Below, piece after piece: positions 1 to 6,361 of a stretch of 14,927 bases of DNA. This DNA comes from Burkholderiales bacterium. GTDB taxonomy: Bacteria > Pseudomonadota > Gammaproteobacteria > Burkholderiales > Burkholderiaceae_C. The stretch's first letter is position 1. Every line of letters begins with the position of its first letter. The DNA lies in assembly GCA_947450745.1 (NCBI GenBank), contig CANFYD010000026.1:1-14927 (forward strand), read 5' to 3'. The position numbers and the translations under genes are program-made. Below the pieces are notes generated by a model. That model saw only the letters and a program-made list of their open reading frames with translations, searched no databases and was not told the origin of the DNA.

Positions 1-63
1 GCAGGCATAAGCCGGCGGCGGCCGGGCACCCACCAAAGGCTTCTCGAAAGACCCACTTGGACC

Positions 64-1176
64 ATGTCTGACCTGAGTATTTCCCTCTCAGCTCTTGAAC
101 GCTGCGCTTCGCAACTTCCCGTCAGCGCTTATTTCGATGAGGCCTTGTTCCGGGCGGAGCAGGCATTGATCTTTCAGCGCGGCCCGCGCTACTTGGGCCA
201 CGCGCTGGCGGTGCCGCAGGTCGGGGACTATTACGCCCTGCCCCAAGAAGGTGAAGGCCGCGCCTTGGTGCGTACACCGGAAGGGCTGGAGCTGATCTCC
301 AACGTCTGCCGCCACCGCCAGGCGGTGATGTTGCGGGGCCGCGGCAATACCCGCAGCAACATCGTCTGTCCGCTGCACCGCTGGACTTATGACTTGAAGG
401 GCGAGCTGATTGGCGCGCCACATTTTGAACAAGATCCTTGCCTGAACCTGAACCGCTATGCCGTGCGCGAGTGGAACGGACTGTTGTTCGAGGACAACGG
501 CCACGATGTGGCGACTGAGCTGGCCCAACTGGGCCCGGCCGCTTCGCTTGATTTCAGCGGCTATGTGCTGGACAAGGTGCATGTGCACACCTGCGACTAC
601 AACTGGAAGACCTTCATCGAGGTCTATTTGGAGGATTACCACGTCGGCCCCTTCCACCCCGGCCTGGGTCAATTTGTCACCTGTGAAGACTTGGCCTGGG
701 AGTTTGGCCGCAATCATTCGGTGCAAACCGTCGGCATCAACAAGGAATTGGCCAAGCCAGGCTCGCCGGTCTATCAGCGCTGGCACGAGCAGGTGCTGAA
801 GTTCCGCGGCGGCAAGTCGCCGGACGCCGGTGCGATCTGGCTCACCTATTACCCCCACATCATGGTCGAGTGGTATCCGCATGTGCTGGTGGTGTCCACG
901 CTGTTCCCCGATGGGCCGCAAAAGACCACCAACATCGTCGAGTTCTACTACCCCGAAGAAATCGCGGCCTTCGAGCGCGATTTCGTCGAAGCCCACCAAG
1001 CCGCCTACATGGAAACCTGCGTGGAAGACGACGAAATCGCCCTGCGCATGGACATGGGCCGCCGCGCCCTGATGGCGCGAGGCGACAACGAAACCGGCCC
1101 CTACCAAAGCCCGATGGAAGACGGCATGCAACACTTTCACCAGTGGTATCGGCGCGAGATGCAGTTCACCGGCTGA
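64..1176 (+). CDS. Rieske [2Fe-2S] aromatic ring-hydroxylating oxygenase, alpha subunit
   Basis: This 370-residue protein has the two-domain layout of Rieske non-haem iron oxygenase alpha subunits, which insert oxygen into aromatic or quaternary-amine substrates using electrons from a separate reductase. The Rieske cluster ligands are visible as C82-x-H84, then 17 residues, then C102-x2-H105. The catalytic domain carries NWK at 180-182, then E190-D191-Y-H193 and H198; H193 and H198 are the expected mononuclear iron ligands, D191 the bridging Asp, and D322 or D323 the likely carboxylate ligand. The length is a little short but normal for single-component alpha subunits. No beta subunit, ferredoxin or reductase gene lies nearby, so the redox partner is elsewhere and the substrate cannot be told. 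The ATG at 64 is taken because the protein begins well before the Rieske domain; no clear Shine-Dalgarno is seen. A strong hairpin follows the stop. Confidence 0.9.
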   Translation: MSDLSISLSALERCASQLPVSAYFDEALFRAEQALIFQRGPRYLGHALAVPQVGDYYALPQEGEGRALVRTPEGLELISNVCRHRQAVMLRGRGNTRSNIVCPLHRWTYDLKGELIGAPHFEQDPCLNLNRYAVREWNGLLFEDNGHDVATELAQLGPAASLDFSGYVLDKVHVHTCDYNWKTFIEVYLEDYHVGPFHPGLGQFVTCEDLAWEFGRNHSVQTVGINKELAKPGSPVYQRWHEQVLKFRGGKSPDAGAIWLTYYPHIMVEWYPHVLVVSTLFPDGPQKTTNIVEFYYPEEIAAFERDFVEAHQAAYMETCVEDDEIALRMDMGRRALMARGDNETGPYQSPMEDGMQHFHQWYRREMQFTG

Positions 1177-1203
1177 GCGCAAAGTCGCCCACGCAGCACC
1201 CGC

Positions 1204-1243
1204 CCAACGCCCCACGCATCGACTTGCCGGGGCGTTGGCATTT
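1204..1243 (+). terminator. Hairpin after the Rieske oxygenase gene, probable terminator
   Basis: A perfect 10-bp inverted repeat, CCAACGCCCC at 1204-1213 and GGGGCGTTGG at 1229-1238, flanks a 15-nt loop. It lies 27 bp after the oxygenase stop codon and is followed by CATTT, a poor U-tract. The GC-rich stem position suits a terminator that separates the oxygenase from the transporter gene. The weak T run leaves attenuation or a Rho-assisted stop possible. Confidence 0.5.
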
Positions 1244-1270
1244 CCAGACCGAATGTCCTAACAAACCGCC

Positions 1271-2182
1271 ATGCCCGCACCGCTGTTGATGGTTATCGCC
1301 ACGTTCTTGTTCGCCACCATGGGGGTCTGCGTCAAGCTGGCGTCGGAGTTCTACTTGGCCGGCGAAATCGTCATGTACCGCGGCATGGTTGGCGTACTGA
1401 TGCTCGGCGCGGTGACGCTGGTGCAGGGCAAAACCTTGCGCACCGCCGTGCCGGCCATGCATTTCTGGCGCAGTCTGTCGGGCGTGATCGCGCTGTCGCT
1501 GTGGTTCTATGCCATCGGCAAGCTGCCGCTGGCCACCGCCATGACGCTGAACTACATGTCCTCGGTCTGGATGGCCTTGTTTCTGATCGGCGGCGGCGTG
1601 CTGCTGGGCAGCGCTCGCGTGGACTCGCGGCTGGTGGCGGCCGTGTTGCTGGGTTTTGTCGGCGTGGCCATGGTGCTGCGCCCGACGCTGGATCAGCAGC
1701 AGCTCTGGTACGCCCTGGCTGGTCTGCTGTCCGGCATGTTGTCCGCGCTGGCCTATTTGCAAGTGACGGCACTGGGCCGCGCGGGCGAGCCTGAGTACCG
1801 CATCGTTTTTTACTTCTCGCTCGGCGGCGTGACGGCCGGGGCGCTGACCACGCTGACGCTGAAGCTGGCCGATGAACAGGTGACCCTGCATGGCCACCAC
1901 CCCTACGGCGTGGCCTTGCTGCTGGCGGTCGGCTTGTTGGCCACCGCAGCGCAGCTGATGATGACGCGGGCTTATGGTCGCGGCAAGACGCTGGTGATCG
2001 CCTGCCTGCAGTACCTGGGCATTGTTTTCTCCTTTGCCTACGGAGCCCTGCTGTTTCGCGACCCGCTCACCGGCTGGGCGCTGGCGGGCATGGCCCTGAT
2101 CATCTGCGCCGGCTTGGCCGCCACCTGGCTGCGCGCCGGCAGCACGCCCAAACAAGTTCAACACACCGTCAACGAACCGTGA
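1271..2182 (+). CDS. EamA/DMT-family drug/metabolite transporter
   Basis: This 303-residue protein is almost entirely hydrophobic and reads as ten transmembrane helices in two EamA repeats of about 140 residues each, the standard drug/metabolite transporter fold. The first repeat begins at residue 1 (PLLMVIATFLFATMGVCVK) and contains the family-typical stretch around ATAMTLNYMSSVWMALFL, residues 92-109. The second begins near residue 145 and ends with a GLAATWL-type last helix. Such proteins export or import small metabolites across the inner membrane; the substrate cannot be read from sequence. The C-terminal 15 residues are a short hydrophilic tail. No Shine-Dalgarno is obvious before the ATG, but an earlier start would add no hydrophobic helix. 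The next gene starts 10 bp after the stop, so the two are likely co-transcribed. Confidence 0.88.
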   Translation: MPAPLLMVIATFLFATMGVCVKLASEFYLAGEIVMYRGMVGVLMLGAVTLVQGKTLRTAVPAMHFWRSLSGVIALSLWFYAIGKLPLATAMTLNYMSSVWMALFLIGGGVLLGSARVDSRLVAAVLLGFVGVAMVLRPTLDQQQLWYALAGLLSGMLSALAYLQVTALGRAGEPEYRIVFYFSLGGVTAGALTTLTLKLADEQVTLHGHHPYGVALLLAVGLLATAAQLMMTRAYGRGKTLVIACLQYLGIVFSFAYGALLFRDPLTGWALAGMALIICAGLAATWLRAGSTPKQVQHTVNEP

Positions 2183-2192
2183 GGCTCAACCC

Positions 2193-3050
2193 ATGACCCG
2201 CCACTTTCAAACCTTGATCACGGCCGCCGAGCTGACCCACTTGGGCGCGGCCAGCGCCGACCTGCTGCTGATCGACACCCGCTTCGACCTCGCCGACACC
2301 GCCGCCGGTGAACTCGACTACGCCCAAGCCCATCTGCCCGGCTCGCACTATTTGCACCTGGACCGCGACCTAAGCGCGGCCAAAACCGGTCGCAACGGCC
2401 GCCACCCGCTGCCAGACCGAGCCGCTTTTGCCCAGCGCCTGGCTGCACTTGGCCTGCGCACAGGCCTGCAAGTGGTGGTGTACGACGCGCAGGCCGGCAT
2501 GTATGCGGCACGTCTGTGGTGGATGCTGCGCTGGTTGGGTCACGCGCCGGCGGCAGTGCTGGACGGTGGCTTACAGGCCTGGCTTGCGGCCGGCGGCGCG
2601 ACGACCGCTGCAGCAACGCCGCGACCCGCACAGCCCGGCACTTTCATCGCCGCTGGCCCTCTGAACCTCAGCCTGGACGCCGCCGGTCTGCAGCGGCAAC
2701 TGGGGCAACTGCGCTTGATCGACGCCCGAGCGCCGGAGCGCTTTCGCGGCGACGTGGAACCGCTGGACGCGCAGGCCGGCCACATTCCGGGTGCTAGCAA
2801 CCGCTTGTTCAAGGGCAATCTGCAGGCCGATGGTTGTTTCAAGCCCGCGCAGCAACTGCGCGATGAGTTCAACGCCCTGCTCGCGCCGTACACGCCTGCT
2901 CAAGTGGTGCACCAATGCGGCTCCGGTGTGACCGCCTGCCACAACCTGCTGGCGATGGAGCATGCGGGCCTCGGCGGCTCGCAGCTCTACCCCGGCTCAT
3001 GGAGTGAATGGTCGTCGGCCAATCCCGCCCGACCGCTGGCCAAAGGCTAG
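2193..3050 (+). CDS. Sulfurtransferase, 3-mercaptopyruvate sulfurtransferase type (two rhodanese domains)
   Basis: A 285-residue tandem rhodanese protein, the same size as SseA/TST enzymes. The inactive N-terminal domain spans about residues 6-135 (LLLIDTRFDL near 24-33, DGGLQAW near 124-130). The catalytic domain spans about 155-280 (LIDARAPERFRGD at 175-187, GHIPGA at 196-201). The active-site loop is C242-GSGVTA; CGSGVT is the mercaptopyruvate sulfurtransferase form, whereas thiosulfate rhodaneses usually have CRKGVT. The expected reaction is sulfur transfer from 3-mercaptopyruvate to thiols or cyanide through a persulfide on C242, in the cytoplasm since no signal peptide is seen. A GAGG Shine-Dalgarno lies a few bases before the ATG. 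It follows the transporter by 10 bp. The transporter could move a sulfur compound, but only the spacing suggests this. Confidence 0.9.
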   Translation: MTRHFQTLITAAELTHLGAASADLLLIDTRFDLADTAAGELDYAQAHLPGSHYLHLDRDLSAAKTGRNGRHPLPDRAAFAQRLAALGLRTGLQVVVYDAQAGMYAARLWWMLRWLGHAPAAVLDGGLQAWLAAGGATTAAATPRPAQPGTFIAAGPLNLSLDAAGLQRQLGQLRLIDARAPERFRGDVEPLDAQAGHIPGASNRLFKGNLQADGCFKPAQQLRDEFNALLAPYTPAQVVHQCGSGVTACHNLLAMEHAGLGGSQLYPGSWSEWSSANPARPLAKG

Positions 3051-3061
3051 CCGAACTAGCC
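3045..3061 (+). terminator. Short hairpin over the sulfurtransferase stop codon, weak terminator candidate
   Basis: GGCTAG at 3045-3050, which includes the TAG stop, pairs with CTAGCC at 3056-3061 across a CCGAA loop. The 6-bp stem has no T-tract after it, so it is only a weak terminator candidate. It could merely stabilise the mRNA 3' end. Confidence 0.25.
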
Positions 3062-3068
3062 AGCAGCC

Positions 3069-3099
3069 TTGACATGGCGCAAGATGGAGCGGCTAAGCC
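3069..3099 (+). promoter_or_regulatory. Possible sigma-70 promoter for the universal stress protein gene
   Basis: A perfect TTGACA -35 hexamer lies at 3069-3074, in the 86-bp gap before the usp gene. The only -10 candidate is TAAGCC at 3094-3099, 19 bp further on and poorly matched. The placement between a possible terminator and a well-formed ribosome site is right, but the -10 is weak. Confidence 0.3.
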
Positions 3100-3125
3100 C
3101 GCACGACACTCAAACCCATCTCAAC

Positions 3126-3130
3126 GGAGG
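3126..3130 (+). promoter_or_regulatory. Ribosome binding site that fixes the usp start
   Basis: GGAGG lies 6 nt before the ATG at 3137. It selects that ATG over the open frame that extends upstream to 3008 without a stop. Confidence 0.8.
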
Positions 3131-3136
3131 ACTGCC

Positions 3137-3571
3137 ATGTTCAAGCGAATTCTCGTACCCACCGACGGCTCAGACATCAGCGTCAAGGCGCTCAACGCCG
3201 CCATCGGCATGGCCCGTATCCACGGTGCCAAGCTCTACACCTTGAGCGTCAAAGAGCCCTTTCCCTACAGCGCCGTGTCGGAAATGCAACCGACCCCGCC
3301 GCAGGAGTTTTTCGACGCGCAAGAGCGCATCGCCGCAGCTCGCGTCAAGGCCGCAATGACCTTGGCCGAAGCGGCCGGCCTCGATTGCGAAGGCCACACG
3401 CTGGAAGCCCTGCACGCCTGGGAAGCCATCATCGAACATGCCAGCACCCACCAATGTGATCTGATCGTGATGGCGTCACATGGTCGGCGCGGCGTGCAGG
3501 CGCTGCTGCTGGGCAGCGAGACTCAAAAAGTCCTGACCCACTGCACGACACCTGTTCTGGTCGTCCGCTGA
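3137..3571 (+). CDS. Universal stress protein, UspA family, single domain
   Basis: A 144-residue Usp domain, the usual length of a one-domain family member. It opens with FKRILVPTDGSDIS, where D9 is the nucleotide-contacting Asp typical of the first strand. It ends with VMASHGRRG, then LLLGS and the closing strand PVLVVR. The ATP-binding pattern G-2x-G-9x-G(S/T) is present except that the first Gly is Ala (A-SH-G, nine residues, G-S), so nucleotide binding is likely but not certain. These cytosolic proteins rise under starvation or stress and help survival; the exact partner is unknown. The reading frame continues upstream to 3008, but the GGAGG site and the domain border both place the start at 3137. 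The gene stands alone between a weak promoter candidate and a strong hairpin. Confidence 0.93.
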   Translation: MFKRILVPTDGSDISVKALNAAIGMARIHGAKLYTLSVKEPFPYSAVSEMQPTPPQEFFDAQERIAAARVKAAMTLAEAAGLDCEGHTLEALHAWEAIIEHASTHQCDLIVMASHGRRGVQALLLGSETQKVLTHCTTPVLVVR

Positions 3572-3581
3572 AGTTCAAAGA

Positions 3582-3611
3582 CGTGCAGGCGTCAAAAGAG
3601 CCGCCTGCACG
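3582..3611. terminator. Bidirectional hairpin between convergent usp and dienelactone hydrolase genes
   Basis: CGTGCAGGCG at 3582-3591 and CGCCTGCACG at 3602-3611 form a perfect 10-bp stem with a 10-nt loop. It sits in the 49-bp gap between the two convergent stop codons, so it can end both transcripts. A good T-tract is missing on both strands; the minus strand reads only TCTTTG after the stem. Confidence 0.65.
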
Positions 3612-3620
3612 CAGAGACCG

Positions 3621-4493
3621 TCATGCCACGCCGTTAGCCTTCAACCAAGCCAAGCAGCGCAACCAGCCGTCATCGGCTGCGGCTCGCTGATAACTGGGGC
3701 GGTAATCGGCGTTGAACGCATGGCCCGCAGTCGCGTACACATGGATGTCACTGCGCTTGGCGGCCACCGAACCGTCCTTCAGCGCCGCGCGCATCTGCTC
3801 CACCGTGTCGAGTGGAATGCCAGTGTCCTGCCCACCGTAGAGACCCAGCACCGGGCCCTTCAACTCGGCGGCGACGTCGATCGGCTGGCGCGGGTTCAGC
3901 GCGGTGCTGGGGCCGACCAAACGGCCATACCAAGCCACACCGGCCTTCACGCCTGGGTTGTGGGCGGCATACAACCAAGTGATGCGGCCGCCCCAGCAAA
4001 AGCCGGTAATGGCCAAGCGACTGGTGTTGCCGCCCTGTGCCGCAGCCCAGGCCACGGTGGCATCCAAATCGCGCAGCACCTGCGCGTCCGGCACTTTGGA
4101 GACCACCTCGGTGATCAACTTGGCGATTTCACCGTAGGACGATGCATCACCCTGACGGATGAACAGCTCGGGCGCAATCGCCAGATAGCCCTGCTTGGCC
4201 AGCCGCCGCGTCACATCGGCAATGTGTTCATGCACGCCGAAAACCTCGCTGATCACCAGCACCACCGGCGCGTTCGTTTTGCCCAGTGGCTGCGCGCGGT
4301 AGGCCGGCATCTTGAAGTCGCCCACGCTGATCGACACCTCACCGGCTTCGATGCCGGCAAAGTCCGTCTTGATCGTCTGGGCCGTCACCGGTAACACGGC
4401 GGCGGCAAAGCTGCTGCCCAGTGCGGTACTGACGAAATCGCGGCGACTGAAGTCACGGCTCGGGGTCAGGCTGTCGATATCTGCTTTCAGCAC
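3621..4493 (-). CDS. Dienelactone hydrolase family protein with Tat signal
   Basis: A 290-residue alpha/beta-hydrolase. Residues 1-39 form a twin-arginine signal: S16-RRDF with R17-R18, then a hydrophobic stretch ending VLPVTAQ. The export route is therefore Tat, and the mature enzyme is periplasmic or membrane-anchored. The catalytic triad of the DLH family is complete: C166 in GFCWGG, D223 in GGQDTGIP, H258 in AGHAFN; E83 in ISEVFGVHEH matches the family's regulatory Glu. Classical DLH opens dienelactone to maleylacetate in the cytosol. This exported form resembles the YghX-like branch, and its natural ester or lactone is unknown. The start is a GTG with an AGGAG site 7 nt upstream, better than any ATG nearby. 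The gene stands alone, back to back with ppx. Confidence 0.87.
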   Translation of the reverse strand: MLKADIDSLTPSRDFSRRDFVSTALGSSFAAAVLPVTAQTIKTDFAGIEAGEVSISVGDFKMPAYRAQPLGKTNAPVVLVISEVFGVHEHIADVTRRLAKQGYLAIAPELFIRQGDASSYGEIAKLITEVVSKVPDAQVLRDLDATVAWAAAQGGNTSRLAITGFCWGGRITWLYAAHNPGVKAGVAWYGRLVGPSTALNPRQPIDVAAELKGPVLGLYGGQDTGIPLDTVEQMRAALKDGSVAAKRSDIHVYATAGHAFNADYRPSYQRAAADDGWLRCLAWLKANGVA

Positions 4494-4500
4494 GGCGGTT

Positions 4501-4505
4501 CTCCT
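4501..4505 (-). promoter_or_regulatory. Ribosome binding site supporting a GTG start
   Basis: Read on the minus strand, this is AGGAG, 7 nt before the GTG at 4493-4491. It supports GTG as the start of the Tat-exported hydrolase; the twin-arginine pair then sits at a normal distance from the N-terminus. Confidence 0.7.
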
Positions 4506-4552
4506 GGGGTGGTGTGAGCGCTCGATTCTAGGCAGCGCGGCTGAACCTTGCC

Positions 4553-4564
4553 GATGAGCTCATC
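4553..4564. promoter_or_regulatory. 12-bp perfect palindrome in the divergent dlh/ppx promoter region
   Basis: GATGAGCTCATC is a perfect palindrome in the 115-bp gap between the divergent hydrolase and ppx genes. A weak promoter reading towards ppx, TTGCCG at 4548-4553 and TAGATC at 4572-4577 (18-bp spacer), would place it between -35 and -10. That makes it a candidate operator. No known regulator is assigned. Confidence 0.25.
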
Positions 4565-4608
4565 ACCTGCGTAGATCACTGCAACAAATTGCCGCGACAA
4601 TCGCGCCC

Positions 4609-6114
4609 ATGAATTTGCCAGCTGCATCCAATACCCCCATCCAACTCGCCGCCATCGACATGGGCTCCAACAGCTTCAGGTTGGAGCTCGCGCAAATACA
4701 GCGTGGCAACTACAAGCGCATCAAATACCTGAAGGAAACCGTGCGGCTCGGGGCCGGACTGGACGCAGACGGCATGTTGACCGAAGCGGCCATGCAGCGC
4801 GGGCTCGATTGCCTGCAGCGCTTTGCTGAACATCTGGACGGCTTCAAGCCCAGCCGGGTGCGCGCGGTGGCCACCCAAACACTGCGCGAGGCACGCAATC
4901 GCAACGCCTTTCTGGCGCGCGCCAAAGACGCGCTGGGCTTCCCGGTTGAGGTGATTGCCGGGCGCGAGGAAGCGCGGCTTATCTTTGCCGGCGTGGCCCG
5001 GCTGCAACCGTCCAACCTGCCACGGCTGGTGATCGACATCGGCGGCCGCTCCACCGAGATGATTCTGGGCCGGGGCCGCAAGCCGCTGGCGGCCGAGTCC
5101 TTCCAAGTCGGCAGCGTCAGCTTGTCGCTGCGCTTCTTTCCCGATGGCAAATTCACAGCCGAGCGCTTCCGCGCCGCACAGGTCGCGGCCGGTGCCGAGC
5201 TGGAAGAAGCATTGACGATGTTCCGGCCGGAGCTGTGGCGCGAAGCCCTGGGCTCATCCGGTACGGTCGGTGCGGTGGCGCAGATGCTGGTGGCCAGCGG
5301 CGTCACCGACGGCCGCATCACCCAGGACAGCTTGCGCTGGTGCATCGAGAAATGCCTGTCCGCCGGCAGCATGGACAAGCTCGAACTGCCCGGTCTGAAG
5401 GACGAACGCCGCGCGGTGGTCGGCGGCGGGTTGTGCATCCTCTACACCTTGCTGACCCAGTTCGGCATCGACGAATTGCTGCCGGCCAAGGGCGCTTTGC
5501 GCCAAGGCGTCATCTTTGACCAGAACGAGCGGCTCGAGCTTGAGCGCGGTGCCGCCACGCTGGACCTGCGCGAAGCGTCGGTGAAGGCGCTGCAGCAGCG
5601 CTTTGGCGTTGATCTGGCGCAGGCCAAACGCGTGCAGACCTTGGCGCTGGACTTGCATCAGCAACTGCTGCCGACCAGCCCACATGAGCAACAGCGCGAG
5701 TTGGCCTGGGCCGCCTCGCTGCATGAGATCGGCATGATGGTGTCCCACCACGATTACCACCGCCACAGCGCCTACCTGCTGTCGCATGTGGACGCGGCCG
5801 GGTTTTCCCAAGATCAGCTGCAGCGCCTGGGCGATTTGGCCCTGGGGCAACGTGGTGGCCTGCGCAAGATCGACGCGCAAATGGCCGACGAGGGCTTTTT
5901 ATGGCAAGTCGCCAGCCTGCGCCTGGCCGCCCTGGCCTGCCACGCCCGCGGTGCCACCGACCTCAGCGCCCTGCGCCTGCGCCGCCACGGCCGCAAGCTG
6001 TCCCTGAGCCTGCCCAAAGCCTGGTCCACCCAACAACCCCGCGCCTTTTACCTGCTGCAAGAAGAAGCCCAAGCCTGGAGCCGGAGCGGGATGTTGGAAT
6101 TGACGATAGCTTAG
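4609..6114 (+). CDS. ppx: Exopolyphosphatase, Ppx/GppA family
   Basis: A 501-residue Ppx/GppA phosphatase, matching the usual size of the two-part enzyme. It removes terminal phosphate from inorganic polyphosphate, or from pppGpp in GppA-type members. The actin-like fold shows phosphate loop 1 at D17-MGSNS, the EEARLIF segment with the catalytic Glu at 120-126, phosphate loop 2 at D143-IGGRSTE, and SSGTVGAVAQ at 216-225. Loop 2 is usually GGGSTE; here the third Gly is R147. The C-terminal HD-like domain is present with LHEIGMMVSHHDYHRHSAY at 371-389 and GFSQDQ at 398-403. Choosing Ppx over GppA rests on length and on the ppk1 neighbour, since sequence alone separates them poorly. The ATG has no clear Shine-Dalgarno. 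The gene faces ppk1-sixA tail to tail. Confidence 0.9.
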   Translation: MNLPAASNTPIQLAAIDMGSNSFRLELAQIQRGNYKRIKYLKETVRLGAGLDADGMLTEAAMQRGLDCLQRFAEHLDGFKPSRVRAVATQTLREARNRNAFLARAKDALGFPVEVIAGREEARLIFAGVARLQPSNLPRLVIDIGGRSTEMILGRGRKPLAAESFQVGSVSLSLRFFPDGKFTAERFRAAQVAAGAELEEALTMFRPELWREALGSSGTVGAVAQMLVASGVTDGRITQDSLRWCIEKCLSAGSMDKLELPGLKDERRAVVGGGLCILYTLLTQFGIDELLPAKGALRQGVIFDQNERLELERGAATLDLREASVKALQQRFGVDLAQAKRVQTLALDLHQQLLPTSPHEQQRELAWAASLHEIGMMVSHHDYHRHSAYLLSHVDAAGFSQDQLQRLGDLALGQRGGLRKIDAQMADEGFLWQVASLRLAALACHARGATDLSALRLRRHGRKLSLSLPKAWSTQQPRAFYLLQEEAQAWSRSGMLELTIA

Positions 6115-6118
6115 GTAT

Positions 6119-6182
6119 TTGTGGGTCAGATCGCCCGAGGGCACTCGCGAGTAGCTCTGACCCCAACTGATCAAGCGGGTTC
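6119..6182. repeat. 64-bp tandem palindromic repeat, copy 1
   Basis: This is the first unit of a tandem duplication that starts 5 bp after the ppx stop. GGGTCAGA at 6123-6130 pairs with TCTGACCC at 6156-6163 (8 bp, perfect). Inside lie GCCC-GA-GGGC at 6133-6142 and the 10-bp palindrome ACTCGCGAGT at 6143-6152. The folded unit could serve as a transcription end for ppx. The GGGTCAGA/TCTGACCCC style recalls REP-like repeats seen near RAYT-type transposases in proteobacteria; that link is from memory and unproven here. Confidence 0.85.
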
Positions 6183-6246
6183 TTGTGGGTCAGATCGCCC
6201 GAGGGTACTCGCGAGTAGCTCTGTCCCCAACACTTCAAGCGGGTTC
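6183..6246. repeat. 64-bp tandem palindromic repeat, copy 2
   Basis: This directly abuts copy 1 and matches it at 59 of 64 positions. The differences are one base in the inner hairpin (GGGC to GGGT), one in the right arm (TCTGACCC to TCTGTCCC, which breaks one pair of the outer stem) and three in the tail. The inner palindrome grows to TACTCGCGAGTA at 6206-6217. Confidence 0.85.
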
Positions 6247-6279
6247 TTGCCGGTAGATCGCCCTTACTCGAGCAGCCCC
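6247..6279. repeat. Decayed third copy of the 64-bp repeat
   Basis: Directly after copy 2 the order TTG, GGT, AGATCGCCC, TACTCG, AG, CCCC recurs with gaps, so this reads as a shortened, diverged third unit. A separate 6-bp stem, GCAGCC at 6272-6277 with GGCTGC at 6284-6289, overlaps its end. Confidence 0.5.
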
Positions 6280-6298
6280 GCTTGGCTGCCCCCGTAGG

Positions 6299-6314
6299 GC
6301 GGGTCGCGACCCGC
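6299..6314. repeat. 16-bp perfect palindrome, REP-like
   Basis: GCGGGTCGCGACCCGC is a perfect palindrome preceded by GTAGG. The GTAGGGCGGGT start resembles dispersed REP-type elements of proteobacteria (general recollection, not a database match). Together with the 64-bp units it fills the otherwise empty gap between the convergent ppx and sixA genes. Another fragment, GGTCAGATCGC at 6352-6362, ends on the last base of the sixA stop codon. Confidence 0.6.
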
Positions 6315-6361
6315 ATGCTGGCGCAAGCGCAGTGACGCCAACGCCGACGCAGGTCAGATCG

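Noticed and set aside
1..63. End of an upstream gene at the left edge
   Set aside because: A TAA at 8-10 could close a frame, but the few codons visible support nothing.
88..1215. 375-codon minus-strand frame opposite the Rieske gene
   Set aside because: No recognisable motif, and the plus strand carries all Rieske and iron ligands.
1166..2164. 332-codon minus-strand frame opposite the EamA transporter
   Set aside because: Gln/His/Arg-rich shadow; the plus strand gives ten clean hydrophobic helices.
3008..3136. Upstream extension of the usp frame
   Set aside because: It overlaps the end of the sulfurtransferase gene, whereas GGAGG before 3137 and the Usp domain border mark the start.
6119..6279. 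CRISPR-like array
   Set aside because: The 64-bp units abut directly with no spacers, and no cas gene is present.
6115..6361. Small proteins in the ppx-sixA gap
   Set aside because: The short frames here translate the repeat units themselves and lack ribosome sites.
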